Source: Prevotella sp. (lineage in GTDB: Bacteria > Bacteroidota > Bacteroidia > Bacteroidales > Bacteroidaceae). Taken from it: 64,000 nucleotides of DNA. Below are positions 22,093 through 34,252 of this stretch, in pieces; position 1 is the first letter of the stretch, and each line of letters starts with the position of its first letter. Location: contig JAEETD010000004.1 of assembly GCA_016290175.1 (NCBI GenBank), forward strand, positions 1-64,000, written 5' to 3'. The position numbers were made by a program, and so were the translations under genes. The notes below the pieces were generated by a model, which saw nothing but the letters and a program-made list of their open reading frames with translations, was not told the DNA's origin and searched no databases.

Positions 22093-22440
22093 TTAAGCCT
22101 CCTCTGTTTTTGCGCCAAGCTTGTTGCGACGCTTCTCAGCGTACTCTGCAGCATACTTGTCGAGTTTAACTGTCTGGAAACGGATCACTTTCTCGTCACG
22201 ACGGAAAGCGGTCTCCAATGTCTTGATCACTTCTGGCTCAGCCTTGAACTCTACGAGGAAATAGAAACCTGTAGATTTCTTCTGAATAGCATAAGCCATC
22301 TTCTTCAATCCCCAGGCCTCTTCGCTGATAATCTCTGCACCCTTATCGGTGAGGACTTTCTTGAACTTTTCGGCCGTTTCCTTTGTCTGTTCATCAGACA
22401 AAACGGGAGTCAAAATGAAAACGGTTTCGTATTGATTCAT
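22093..22440 (-). CDS. rpsF: 30S ribosomal protein S6
   Basis: [18 protein letters not shown]; first gene of the rpsF-rpsR-rplI operon. Confidence 0.97.
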   Translation of the reverse strand: MNQYETVFILTPVLSDEQTKETAEKFKKVLTDKGAEIISEEAWGLKKMAYAIQKKSTGFYFLVEFKAEPEVIKTLETAFRRDEKVIRFQTVKLDKYAAEYAEKRRNKLGAKTEEA

Positions 22441-22502
22441 ACTTTTAATAAATATAAAATTAATAATGTGCTTCGAAAAGCGGGTGCAAAGGTACTAATT
22501 AT

Positions 22503-22537
22503 AATTCATAATTAATAATGCATAATGCATAATTAAC
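22503..22537. repeat. Heptad array upstream of the rpsF promoter
   Basis: AATTCAT AATTAAT AATGCAT AATGCAT AATTAAC; minus-strand -7 box TACCTTTGC at 22486-22494. Confidence 0.85.
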
Positions 22538-22554
22538 CCAATCCTTAACAGAAT

Positions 22555-22725
22555 TTAATACTTCTCACCTGATTTTGCGTATTTTACATGAAGAATAAGG
22601 CCTATGAATATGATTATCAGGCCCAAAAGCAAGACCAGATTACTCGATGTCCTGTCTGCCAAATAAGCGACGATCAAAAAGAGGGCGCCGGCTATCACCA
22701 GCGCCACTCCTATCCATTTATTCAT
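22555..22725 (-). CDS. Small two-TM membrane protein (56 aa), not in the ORF track
   Basis: Manual translation MNKWIGVALVIAGALFLIVAYLADRTSSNLVLLLGLIIIFIGLILHVKYAKSGEKY*; overlaps the 3' end of the response regulator gene by 8 bp. Confidence 0.8.
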   Translation of the reverse strand: MNKWIGVALVIAGALFLIVAYLADRTSSNLVLLLGLIIIFIGLILHVKYAKSGEKY

Positions 22726-23416
22726 CCTCGGGGGTAATCAGTTTGTAACCCTTACCGTGAATATTGATAATCTCAATCTGTGGATCATCCTTCAGATGTT
22801 TACGCAGCTTAGTGATATAGACATCCATCGAGCGGGCATTGAAGTAGTTGTCATCAATCCAGATGGTCTTCAGGGCGAAGTCGCGCTGCAGGATCTCGTT
22901 AGCATGAGAACAAAGCAATGCGAGAAGCTCGTTCTCCTTGGTGGTCAGCTTACGCTGTTCGTCACCCAGACAAAGCAGCTGTTTCTGGGTATCGAAGGTG
23001 AACTGTCCGATGCGGTAGACGGTGCTCTCCTTGTTTTTCTTACCCTTCGTACGACGGATAATAGCCTCAATACGGAACACGAGTTCTTCCATTGAGAAGG
23101 GTTTGGTGATATAGTCGTCGGCACCAATCTTGAAGCCTTCGAGGATATCCTCCTTCAACGTCTTGGCTGTCAGGAAAATGATAGGAATATCCTGATTGGA
23201 ATTGCGGATCTCCTTCGCCAGCGTGAAGCCGTCCTTCTTAGGCATCATCACGTCGAGCACACAGATATCGAACTTCGTCTTCAGGAAGGCCTTGTAGCCA
23301 AGCTCACCATCGGCACAGAGTTCGGTAGCAAACCCCTTTGCCTGCAAATACTCACGGAGCAACATTCCGAGGTTCTCATCGTCCTCGCAAAGCAAAATCT
23401 TCAGTTTCTCGTCCAT
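22718..23416 (-). CDS. rprY: OmpR-family response regulator, RprY-type
   Basis: Receiver domain (CEDDENLG, DVMMPKKDG, TAKT, KPF) and winged-helix output domain (ARSMDVYITKLRKHLKDDP); RprY-like. Confidence 0.85.
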   Translation of the reverse strand: MDEKLKILLCEDDENLGMLLREYLQAKGFATELCADGELGYKAFLKTKFDICVLDVMMPKKDGFTLAKEIRNSNQDIPIIFLTAKTLKEDILEGFKIGADDYITKPFSMEELVFRIEAIIRRTKGKKNKESTVYRIGQFTFDTQKQLLCLGDEQRKLTTKENELLALLCSHANEILQRDFALKTIWIDDNYFNARSMDVYITKLRKHLKDDPQIEIINIHGKGYKLITPEDE

Positions 23417-23447
23417 AATCTAATAATTTATAAATTTGACAATATTG

Positions 23448-25010
23448 TTAATTTGTATCTTCTCGTAAGATGGGAAGCGTAATTGTGAAGGTGGTTCCCT
23501 TGCCCAGTTCACTCTCACATTTGATCTCGCCTTCGTGCAGGTTGATGATCTTCTTGACATAGGCAAGACCGAGGCCGAAGCCCTTGACATCGTGCACATT
23601 ACCCGTATGAACACGGTAGAACTTGTCGAAGATCTTCTTCACGTTCTCCTTCTTGATACCCAATCCCGTGTCGCGGATGCTGAAACAGAGATGCTCCTTC
23701 TCGTTCCAGGTACGGATATAGAGGTCGAGCGGCTCATCGGGTTTACGGTATTTCACCGCGTTATCCATCAGATTGGTGATGGCGTTCTGGAAATGCACCT
23801 CATCGACATAGATGGCGGAATCGACGGCCTCTATCTCGGTATAGATCTTACCACCCGTATGCTCCACACGCAGGGAGAAGGTGCTGGCGATACTTTCCAA
23901 CAACTCGTTGAGGTCGAGTTCCTTTTTCTTGAACGATGCCGTCTTACGGTCGAACATCGACATCTGCAGCACTTTCTCCACGAGGAAGCGGAGACGTTTC
24001 GATTCGTCATTGATGATGCCTCCCAAGTGCTTCATTATCTGCGGCGTCTTAACTACCGTATCATCGTTCAACATCTGTGCAGCAAGGGAGATACTGGAGA
24101 TAGGCGTCTTCAACTCGTGGGTCATGTTGTTGATGAAGTCGTTCTTGATCTCAGAGTAGCGCTTCTGACGGAAGATGACCACAATCGTGAACACGAAGGT
24201 AATCAGCAACACGACGGTGAAAATCATCGACGGGATCATGAACCGTACACTCGAGAAAATATAGGAGTTCATGTCAGGGAAGTGGACCTTCACCACACCC
24301 ATCTTGGGCGACGGGTCATTACGGAACAGCGTCTGGGTATAGACATGCTCCCTACCCTCGTCCGTATAATCCGGACAACGATACACCTCACGTCCGTCAC
24401 TCGTCTCAACAGTGAAGTGATAAGGGATGTTGATGCCGTTGTTCAGCAGTTCCACTTTGATATCGCGGTCCAGTAGACGGAAATTGACACGTTCCTTCAA
24501 GGGCTTGTCGGAAGCAGTATATAAGATGTTATAGACCACCTCATCGAGCAAGGCCTTCTGATAGACATAGCGATTACGGACAATCTCCTGAAGCGACTTT
24601 GATGCTTCAGAGATGCTGCTCTTATCCGTACGCAGAATCATCGCCTTGGAAACACTGGCGGGCTTAATGGCGAAAGTCTTCAGTTCAAAACTGGAATAGA
24701 CCGTCCCGTCATCAGCAGCTACTGCGAACTGGTGTGACTGCTTGACGGTACCGTCGAGTCCATCAACCATCATCGAGTCCTGACTATAGGCGCGACGCTC
24801 TGTATCCTTGACGTCCTTCTCCAGGTAACGCATGGTCTCGTTCATCTCCAGATTATGAGAGGCCTGATAAAGGCTGCGGTTCACCGATTCGTCAAACTGC
24901 TCCTTCTTCATCTTCGCCATCTGCTCGATGTAGGAGAGCTGCAAGAAAAGAAGCCCCAAAAACGAGAGGCCCATTATCGTTGCTATAATCCAAATCGTAC
25001 TTTTCTTCAT
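23448..25010 (-). CDS. rprX: Sensor histidine kinase, RprX-type
   Basis: Two TMs, H-box MTHELKTPISSISLAAQ, N box NAITNLMDNAVKY, G boxes; adjacent to the RprY-like regulator. Confidence 0.85.
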   Translation of the reverse strand: MKKSTIWIIATIMGLSFLGLLFLQLSYIEQMAKMKKEQFDESVNRSLYQASHNLEMNETMRYLEKDVKDTERRAYSQDSMMVDGLDGTVKQSHQFAVAADDGTVYSSFELKTFAIKPASVSKAMILRTDKSSISEASKSLQEIVRNRYVYQKALLDEVVYNILYTASDKPLKERVNFRLLDRDIKVELLNNGINIPYHFTVETSDGREVYRCPDYTDEGREHVYTQTLFRNDPSPKMGVVKVHFPDMNSYIFSSVRFMIPSMIFTVVLLITFVFTIVVIFRQKRYSEIKNDFINNMTHELKTPISSISLAAQMLNDDTVVKTPQIMKHLGGIINDESKRLRFLVEKVLQMSMFDRKTASFKKKELDLNELLESIASTFSLRVEHTGGKIYTEIEAVDSAIYVDEVHFQNAITNLMDNAVKYRKPDEPLDLYIRTWNEKEHLCFSIRDTGLGIKKENVKKIFDKFYRVHTGNVHDVKGFGLGLAYVKKIINLHEGEIKCESELGKGTTFTITLPILREDTN

Positions 25011-25174
25011 TTTTCTTTTCTATTGCGAGTGCAAAGATAGTGGATTTCTTAAAATCCTTAATGAGTTTTGTTAATTAATTATGGCAAATTTAAGAAAGTT
25101 AACAAAATGCACAATATATAGATACTATATTTTAACCATCAAATCAGTTGCCCAAATAAAACAGGCAGAAAAAA

Positions 25175-25196
25175 GCCCCGTTCTGAAGAACGAGGC
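25175..25196 (-). terminator. Terminator downstream of rprX-upstream small gene (25222-25704)
   Basis: GCCTCGTTCT-TC-AGAACGGGGC then TTTTTT on the minus strand. Confidence 0.75.
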
Positions 25197-25221
25197 CATT
25201 GACTATTGAATCTTGTTCAGA

Positions 25222-25704
25222 CTATTGTTCCAAAGCCATAAAGGTCAGTTTCTCGTAACCCTCGAAATCATCAAACTGAATCTGGAAGTTGGCATACAGA
25301 TAATAGTTACCACCTGTATTGTGAGTATCCTTAATAGAGTTACTCTTGGCCAACGCATTCAGGATCTGATTATAGACCACCTTATCGTTGTTGTCGTCAG
25401 GAATCTGAATTGCCATCGAAGTGACTACGCCATTCACAATCTTATAGGTATAGTCACCAGCAGCATAAAGCTGGAAATTGTCTGTTTCCAGAATCGTTTC
25501 CAACTCACCCACCTTAGCCTCCAACTCTTCCTTGGTCAGATTCACATGATTAATGGGCTCGCGATTCTCGTCCAGTTTGATATAGGTGGTATCGACAGCT
25601 TCCTTGCCATCAGCATTCTCTGTTGCGTTCAACGTCAATGTACCCACGAGGAACATCATTCCTGCAAGTACCATTCTCTTCATATCTTTCATCTCTCTCA
25701 ACAA
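25222..25704 (-). CDS. Small secreted hypothetical protein
   Basis: Signal peptide MKRMVLAGMMFLVGTLTLNA; no recognised domain. Confidence 0.7.
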   Translation of the reverse strand: MLREMKDMKRMVLAGMMFLVGTLTLNATENADGKEAVDTTYIKLDENREPINHVNLTKEELEAKVGELETILETDNFQLYAAGDYTYKIVNGVVTSMAIQIPDDNNDKVVYNQILNALAKSNSIKDTHNTGGNYYLYANFQIQFDDFEGYEKLTFMALEQ

Positions 25705-25811
25705 TTAATAAATCATTTTCGGGTGCAAAGATAGTACATAAAAAGATATGAACCAACAGTTTACCACATAAAAAAGTATAAAAAATGATTATTTATCGTG
25801 CTTTTTGACAA

Positions 25812-25857
25812 AAATCAACCGTCTTGCGCTTTCATTTTGCAACAAGACGGTTGATTT
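25812..25857. terminator. Hairpin/terminator downstream of the beta-galactosidase gene
   Basis: 15-bp perfect inverted repeat AAATCAACCGTCTTG...CAAGACGGTTGATTT. Confidence 0.7.
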
Positions 25858-25874
25858 GGGTATGCATTTGGATA

Positions 25875-28991
<3,117 letters not shown>

Positions 28992-29108
28992 TTATATTAG
29001 TTTGCTACAGGTTTTTAATGGGCACAAAGTTACGCATTTTTTCCGGAATATCCAAATAATAGTCCGCGAATTTGGGATTTCGCGCACTTTTTCGTATCTT
29101 TGCACCCA

Positions 29109-29759
29109 ATGAAGAAAGAAGAACGATACCAAAAGATCCTGGCGCATTTTCGCAAAGAGATGCCCAACGTGAATACAGAACTCGAGTTCGGCAGCGTTTT
29201 CCAACTGCTCGTGGCCGTCATTCTGAGTGCCCAATGTACGGACAAGCGCATCAACCAAGTGACACCCGAACTGTTCCGCCACTACCCCGATGCCAAGACG
29301 ATGGCGAAGGCGGAGCCTGAGGATGTGCTGGAGTTTATCCGAAGTGTCTCCTACCCCAATGCAAAAGCCGAGCATCTGGTGAAGATGGCGAGAGCATTGG
29401 TCGAAAAGCACGATGGCGAAGTGCCCTCGGATATGAACCTGTTGCTGGATCTTCCTGGTGTGGGTCGCAAGACCGCCAACGTCATACAGAGCGTAGCTTT
29501 TGGCAAATCCACTCTAGCCGTCGACACCCATGTCTACAGGGTAGCCCACCGTCTGGGACTTGTGAGCAAAAGCGACAACACGCCCTATAAGGTAGAGATG
29601 GCCCTGATGAAACACATCCCTGAGGCAGATATCCCTGACGCCCATCACTGGCTGCTGCTGCATGGCCGCTATGTCTGTACCTCCCGTAAGCCTCATTGTA
29701 ACAAATGCGAGCTGGAGCCCCTTTGTCCGAAGATTCTCGAGGGCTCTAAACTGGAATAA
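29109..29759 (+). CDS. nth: Endonuclease III
   Basis: HhH motif LPGVGRKTANVI; FeS cluster CTSRKPHCNKCELEPLC. Start moved from TTG 29100 to ATG 29109. Confidence 0.96.
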   Translation: MKKEERYQKILAHFRKEMPNVNTELEFGSVFQLLVAVILSAQCTDKRINQVTPELFRHYPDAKTMAKAEPEDVLEFIRSVSYPNAKAEHLVKMARALVEKHDGEVPSDMNLLLDLPGVGRKTANVIQSVAFGKSTLAVDTHVYRVAHRLGLVSKSDNTPYKVEMALMKHIPEADIPDAHHWLLLHGRYVCTSRKPHCNKCELEPLCPKILEGSKLE

Positions 29760-29763
29760 AAAG

Positions 29764-29793
29764 ATACCGTCGACCTTCACAGGCTGACGGTAT
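29764..29793 (+). terminator. Terminator downstream of nth
   Basis: ATACCGTC...GACGGTAT hairpin followed by TT-rich sequence. Confidence 0.65.
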
Positions 29794-29814
29794 TTACATT
29801 TTCCATTTCTAATT

Positions 29815-30402
29815 TTACTTTTTATTATTGGATTGTCCTTTTTGCTGACTTTGTCCACGGGGCAGTCCCTGTCCTCTTAGAGGGAAGCCGCCCATAGGCG
29901 CACCCATCGCACCCATCGGACCTCTGCCCATATTCCTGAGCAATCCACGATGATACTGGTCCTCAGCCTTGATCACATCAAACACCTTTGAAGCAGATAT
30001 CACACTAAAGAACTTGTTGTGATAGGTCTGCTGGATGCTCTTCAGTTCCAGTTCCACCTGATCGCGCTTCTGGATCATCTTCTTACAGGCAGCCTCATCA
30101 GTAGGCTTAATTCTGACATCCTCACGCATCTTGTTATAAAGCGCACGCTGCTTCTTCTGCATCTCCCTGAACAACGGGAAGAAAGCAGAAGCCTCCTGGG
30201 GTGTCAGACAAGCCTCCTTTGTGATATACTGCTCCAGATCAGCCTGATATTTCTCAGGTGAGAATCTCTGTTGCTGGCCATTCTGTTGGGAGAAGCCACC
30301 TTGCTGAAAACGGTTCTGCCTGGGGAAACCCTGTTGAGGGAAGCCCTGGGCAGAAGCACCAAGTGTAGCTAAACAAAAAAGACCAATGATCAATCGTCTC
30401 AT
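29815..30402 (-). CDS. Secreted CpxP/Spy-like Gln-rich protein
   Basis: Signal peptide, Gln/Phe-rich N-terminus, LTPQEASAFFPLFREMQKKQRALYNKM helical core, Gly/Gln tail. Confidence 0.6.
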   Translation of the reverse strand: MRRLIIGLFCLATLGASAQGFPQQGFPRQNRFQQGGFSQQNGQQQRFSPEKYQADLEQYITKEACLTPQEASAFFPLFREMQKKQRALYNKMREDVRIKPTDEAACKKMIQKRDQVELELKSIQQTYHNKFFSVISASKVFDVIKAEDQYHRGLLRNMGRGPMGAMGAPMGGFPLRGQGLPRGQSQQKGQSNNKK

Positions 30403-30413
30403 TTTAACATCAT

Positions 30414-30797
30414 TTAATAATCTGATGACAGACAGGCATAGATATCCTGATTGTCAAGCATCACGTAGTCTGCGGCCTCATCAAAATAGTCATCCATCAA
30501 CATCTGATTATTGGCCACGACAGTCTGAGTGGGTGCTGCGACGCCCTGGTCTGAGTGAGACTGATAGGCCACAACACTGATGAACAATGCACACACACTG
30601 GCAGCAGCATAAAGTACAGGCCTGAGCCACACCACTTTAGCGCGTTTCTCCTTGCCTGCCTTAATGTCTCTGGGCGCGACACCCTCAGCCTCTACTTTCG
30701 CCATTATCTGACTGGTGAGCGTGTCGAAATAGCCCTCCGGAACCCTGAAAGGATTCTCTTTGCCGACTTTTTCTATGAGATATTTTTCTTCCATCAT
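30414..30797 (-). CDS. Single-TM protein with NPFRVPEGYF motif, putative anti-sigma partner
   Basis: N-terminal ENPFRVPEGYFDTLTSQIM, one TM, directly downstream of an ECF sigma gene. Confidence 0.65.
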   Translation of the reverse strand: MMEEKYLIEKVGKENPFRVPEGYFDTLTSQIMAKVEAEGVAPRDIKAGKEKRAKVVWLRPVLYAAASVCALFISVVAYQSHSDQGVAAPTQTVVANNQMLMDDYFDEAADYVMLDNQDIYACLSSDY

Positions 30798-30827
30798 ACT
30801 ATATTGACGTATAAAAATATAAAAGGT

Positions 30828-31385
30828 TTAATCATGTGATTTAAAAAAATCAGAAATCTTTTTAACGGCGATATGATACGAGGCTTTCAGGCTGCCTTCC
30901 GAGGTCTTGAGCCGTTGGCTCATCTCGCTGTATTTCATCTCGTCGAAATAGCGCAGGGTGAAGACGGTCCGCTGCACTTCCGGCAGTGAGGCGATAGCTT
31001 CCTGCAGCAGGGCCTCGGTCTCGTCACCATCGAAATATTCGTCTGCCATCAGCGTATTGGCTACGTGCGAGTCCTCATCATCGGCACTGATAGCGGCCAT
31101 ATTCTTCTGACGGCGCACGAAATCGATACTCTCATTGATGGCAATCCTCGATATCCAGGTAAAGATCTTCGCGTCGCCATGAAACGATTCCAAGCCGTTC
31201 CAGGCTTTGATAAAGGCATTCTGCAGCACATCGTTGGCATCCTCGTGCGTCATAACAATACGCCGCACCTGCCAATACAACTGTTCGCTGTATTGCTTCA
31301 CCAGCAGTTCGAAACCCTTATGCTGGGTCTCGGCCTTCATCAGCAGTTCCTTGATATGTTGATCGTCGTATTTATCCATTGTCAC
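30828..31385 (-). CDS. RNA polymerase ECF-type sigma factor
   Basis: DANDVLQNAFIKAWNGLESFHG (region 2) and FTLRYFDEMKYSEMSQRLKTSEGSLKASYHIAVKKI (region 4). Confidence 0.94.
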   Translation of the reverse strand: MTMDKYDDQHIKELLMKAETQHKGFELLVKQYSEQLYWQVRRIVMTHEDANDVLQNAFIKAWNGLESFHGDAKIFTWISRIAINESIDFVRRQKNMAAISADDEDSHVANTLMADEYFDGDETEALLQEAIASLPEVQRTVFTLRYFDEMKYSEMSQRLKTSEGSLKASYHIAVKKISDFFKSHD

Positions 31386-31398
31386 TCGTTGTTAGAAC

Positions 31399-32976
31399 TC
31401 ACTTTGGCAAAAAGCAGTCTATGGCAGACGCTATTGCCTTATCATAACCATATAGGTCGGGCCACGTTTGGACGACGCCTGTGGCCGGATTCGGATAGGC
31501 AGTATAATAAATAATGTACACGGGCACGCGAGGCGATACCTCATGATAGGTCATCAGGCGGATTGGTCGCGGCTCTTCCTCATTCTCCTCCATATATTCC
31601 TTCCCACGATCCGTCTCAGGCGGGATATCCATCGAGATGCGCAGACGGTCCTGATCCCACTCATCCATCTCGGGCAACAGGAAACATGCCAGATCGAAAG
31701 GTTTCTCCACACGGATACAACCATGCGACAGGGTACGCTTCTCACGTTTGAAAGCCCCACGGTTATTGGTATCATGCAGATAGACGGAGAAGTTATTGTT
31801 AAAGCGGAAAACGATACGTCCAAGACTATTGCCCGGTCCGCCGTGTTGTCCTACGCGCAACGTTCCTGATGCCAGCTCTGACTGTGTCACCTCCGCAGGG
31901 TCGAGACTATCGCCAGAAGCCCGTTCCACGATATAGTAGTGATGACGGTTGAAATAGGCGGTATCACCTGCATGATGCACAATATCCGACTTCACGATAT
32001 TATGGGGGATGATCCAGTCCGGATTCACCTGGATATGGCTGATGGTACTATGCAGCAGCGGACTCTTCGTCGTGGTCGCCCCACAACAGATACGCATGTC
32101 GAGCACGGAGTCACCTCCTACAGCCCATAGCTGCTGGGCAGGAATATTCACCAATATCGCCTTCTCGTGATCGTCAGGACGGCTCATCTGCCAACGACAG
32201 CGTTCCATATTGACTGCCAGACGTCTGCGGGATTCTTTCCCTGTGGCTGTCGACAGCTCTTGTCGCAAGGTTTTGTATAGAGATGACTGAGGCGTCGAAG
32301 TAATCAGATAGTCCATGCGGGCATCTGAAGACAGCTGGCTCAGCACCTCATCGTAGTCAGGTTCCTTCACCTCCTCATCAAAGAGTCTGGCGAACTCATC
32401 GCTGTCGGCCTTCTTGAACAGTTTGTTCATCAGACGGGCAGGACGCACGAACCCATAACGCTGTCCCACCACATAACGCATATAGGCTTTAGAGAGATGA
32501 TAATCCAATCGTGGCAACAGCTCATTGATATTCTGTCCTACGGAATCGAAAGCCAGAGCACGCACAATGCCGAGGTCTTCCTCAATCTCCGGGAGGAAAA
32601 AGGCGGTGGTGTCGAGACCGCTCTGCGGCAGTTCGCGACGCAGATAACTCAGCAGGGAGTCTGCCTCACCCACAACACCCATCCTCGAATACCACATGGG
32701 AGTATCCTCAAACTTAGCGAGGTCGGCATACCGTTTCTTCAAGGCCTGATCAAACGACCAGTGGGAAGTGTCTTTAGATAAAATATGCTTCAGACTCTGT
32801 TCCAACTGAACAGTATCCAAAGCATTCACATATTGTCCGAAGGTAGAGAGGTCTGCCTCAGATGGCACGCGGTTTCCCGTCTCACAGGAAACCAGCAGTG
32901 CGCAGGCCAACAGTAGCGTAGATGCTAGTGAATGGAAACCTTGCGCACTACGTTGCCAACCTTGAGAACATAACAC
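31399..32976 (-). CDS. L,D-transpeptidase (YcbB/LdtD-like), lipoprotein
   Basis: YkuD catalytic motif HGCIRVEKPFDLACFLL; lipobox LLVSC; apparent GTG start. Confidence 0.88.
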   Translation of the reverse strand: MLCSQGWQRSAQGFHSLASTLLLACALLVSCETGNRVPSEADLSTFGQYVNALDTVQLEQSLKHILSKDTSHWSFDQALKKRYADLAKFEDTPMWYSRMGVVGEADSLLSYLRRELPQSGLDTTAFFLPEIEEDLGIVRALAFDSVGQNINELLPRLDYHLSKAYMRYVVGQRYGFVRPARLMNKLFKKADSDEFARLFDEEVKEPDYDEVLSQLSSDARMDYLITSTPQSSLYKTLRQELSTATGKESRRRLAVNMERCRWQMSRPDDHEKAILVNIPAQQLWAVGGDSVLDMRICCGATTTKSPLLHSTISHIQVNPDWIIPHNIVKSDIVHHAGDTAYFNRHHYYIVERASGDSLDPAEVTQSELASGTLRVGQHGGPGNSLGRIVFRFNNNFSVYLHDTNNRGAFKREKRTLSHGCIRVEKPFDLACFLLPEMDEWDQDRLRISMDIPPETDRGKEYMEENEEEPRPIRLMTYHEVSPRVPVYIIYYTAYPNPATGVVQTWPDLYGYDKAIASAIDCFLPK

Positions 32977-33239
32977 CCTTTGGTCAAATTAAGTTCAATA
33001 CGCTGGGCAGGGCTATCAATCTGATACTCTGCAACTTGTCTTCCCGTGAGCGATACCACGATGAGTTTCTGACCTTGAGCACCACTCACCGTAACGGCAT
33101 TCCCGTCAATTGTCAGAGTGATAGGCTCGTCGATCATCTCGGCTACACCCTGCTCCATCACCATCGTTGTGGTAGCTGCAGCTGGAACGGCAAGAAAAGC
33201 CATCATTGAGATTATAAGTAGATTCTTTCGCATACGCAT
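32925..33239 (-). CDS. Short secreted protein resembling a stand-alone T9SS type A C-terminal domain
   Basis: MRMRKNLLIISMMAFLAVPAAA signal peptide, then VSGAQGQKLIVVSLTGRQVAEYQID...TKGCYVLKVGNVVRKVSIH. Start moved from the track. Confidence 0.65.
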   Translation of the reverse strand: MRMRKNLLIISMMAFLAVPAAATTTMVMEQGVAEMIDEPITLTIDGNAVTVSGAQGQKLIVVSLTGRQVAEYQIDSPAQRIELNLTKGCYVLKVGNVVRKVSIH

Positions 33240-33321
33240 ACGTCTATAGTTGTTGCAAAGATAGTGTTTTTTGGTGAAACCACAAAATTTTTCTGAAGAA
33301 AAATGCATTTTACCCCCAAAA

Positions 33322-34236
33322 TTAGACGTCAAACACGTCCATTTCGTTCGTCAGATAGCAATTCTCGAACTCTTCCTTGGCCTCATTGAGCAATACATTC
33401 TCGTCCTCATAACGTGAACTGTAATGTCCTAAAAGCAATTTCCCCACCCCAGCCTGACGGGCTACCATCGCCGCCTGACGGGCGGTGGAATGACAATATT
33501 TCTCTGCTGAAGGGAGACGATCATCACCATAGGTACTCTCATGATAGAGGGTATTCACCCCCTGCAACATCCGCCACAAATCGTCGAGATAACGGGTATC
33601 ACTGCAATAGGCATAGCTGCGAACGGGATCTGCAGGGGTCACCAGCCGTTCATTGGCGACGGTTTCTCCTTCCGCAGTCACCCAGTCCGCTCCGTTCTTG
33701 ATGTTATTGACCTGACTGCTTGGAATCCCATAAAACTTCATCATCTCCGGACGGATATGAGGCAGCGTGGCCTTCTCACGGATGAGATAACCGCAACAGG
33801 GCATACGGTGCTGTAAGGGGATCGACAACACCTCGACACTATGGTCCTGATAGACGACAGCGTGCTGCATGGGATCGACAGGACAGAATTTCACCTCAAA
33901 ACCCAGGTCGTGGGTGAAGAAGGCTATCTGACCTTCGAGAATTGGTCCCAGTTCCTTAGGGCCATAGACATGCAGCGGTGCCGTGCGTCCTACGAGTCCG
34001 AAGGTCGAGATCATCCCGATCAGTCCGAAACAGTGGTCACCATGCAGATGGGTGATAAACACATGACTCAGCTTCGTAAAACGTATCTTACTGCGCCTCA
34101 GTTGCATCTGAGTGCCTTCTGCACAGTCGAGCATGAAGATCTTACCCCGCACCTCCACCACTTGCGAGGATGCGTTGTGACGAAGGGTGGGAAGCGCACT
34201 TCCACACCCTAGGATATGTACTTTAAAAGGTTCCAA
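33322..34236 (-). CDS. rnz: Ribonuclease Z
   Basis: FITHLHGDHCFGL; LLLGHYSSRYED. Confidence 0.95.
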   Translation of the reverse strand: MEPFKVHILGCGSALPTLRHNASSQVVEVRGKIFMLDCAEGTQMQLRRSKIRFTKLSHVFITHLHGDHCFGLIGMISTFGLVGRTAPLHVYGPKELGPILEGQIAFFTHDLGFEVKFCPVDPMQHAVVYQDHSVEVLSIPLQHRMPCCGYLIREKATLPHIRPEMMKFYGIPSSQVNNIKNGADWVTAEGETVANERLVTPADPVRSYAYCSDTRYLDDLWRMLQGVNTLYHESTYGDDRLPSAEKYCHSTARQAAMVARQAGVGKLLLGHYSSRYEDENVLLNEAKEEFENCYLTNEMDVFDV

Positions 34237-34252
34237 ACGAGTCTATTTGTGA

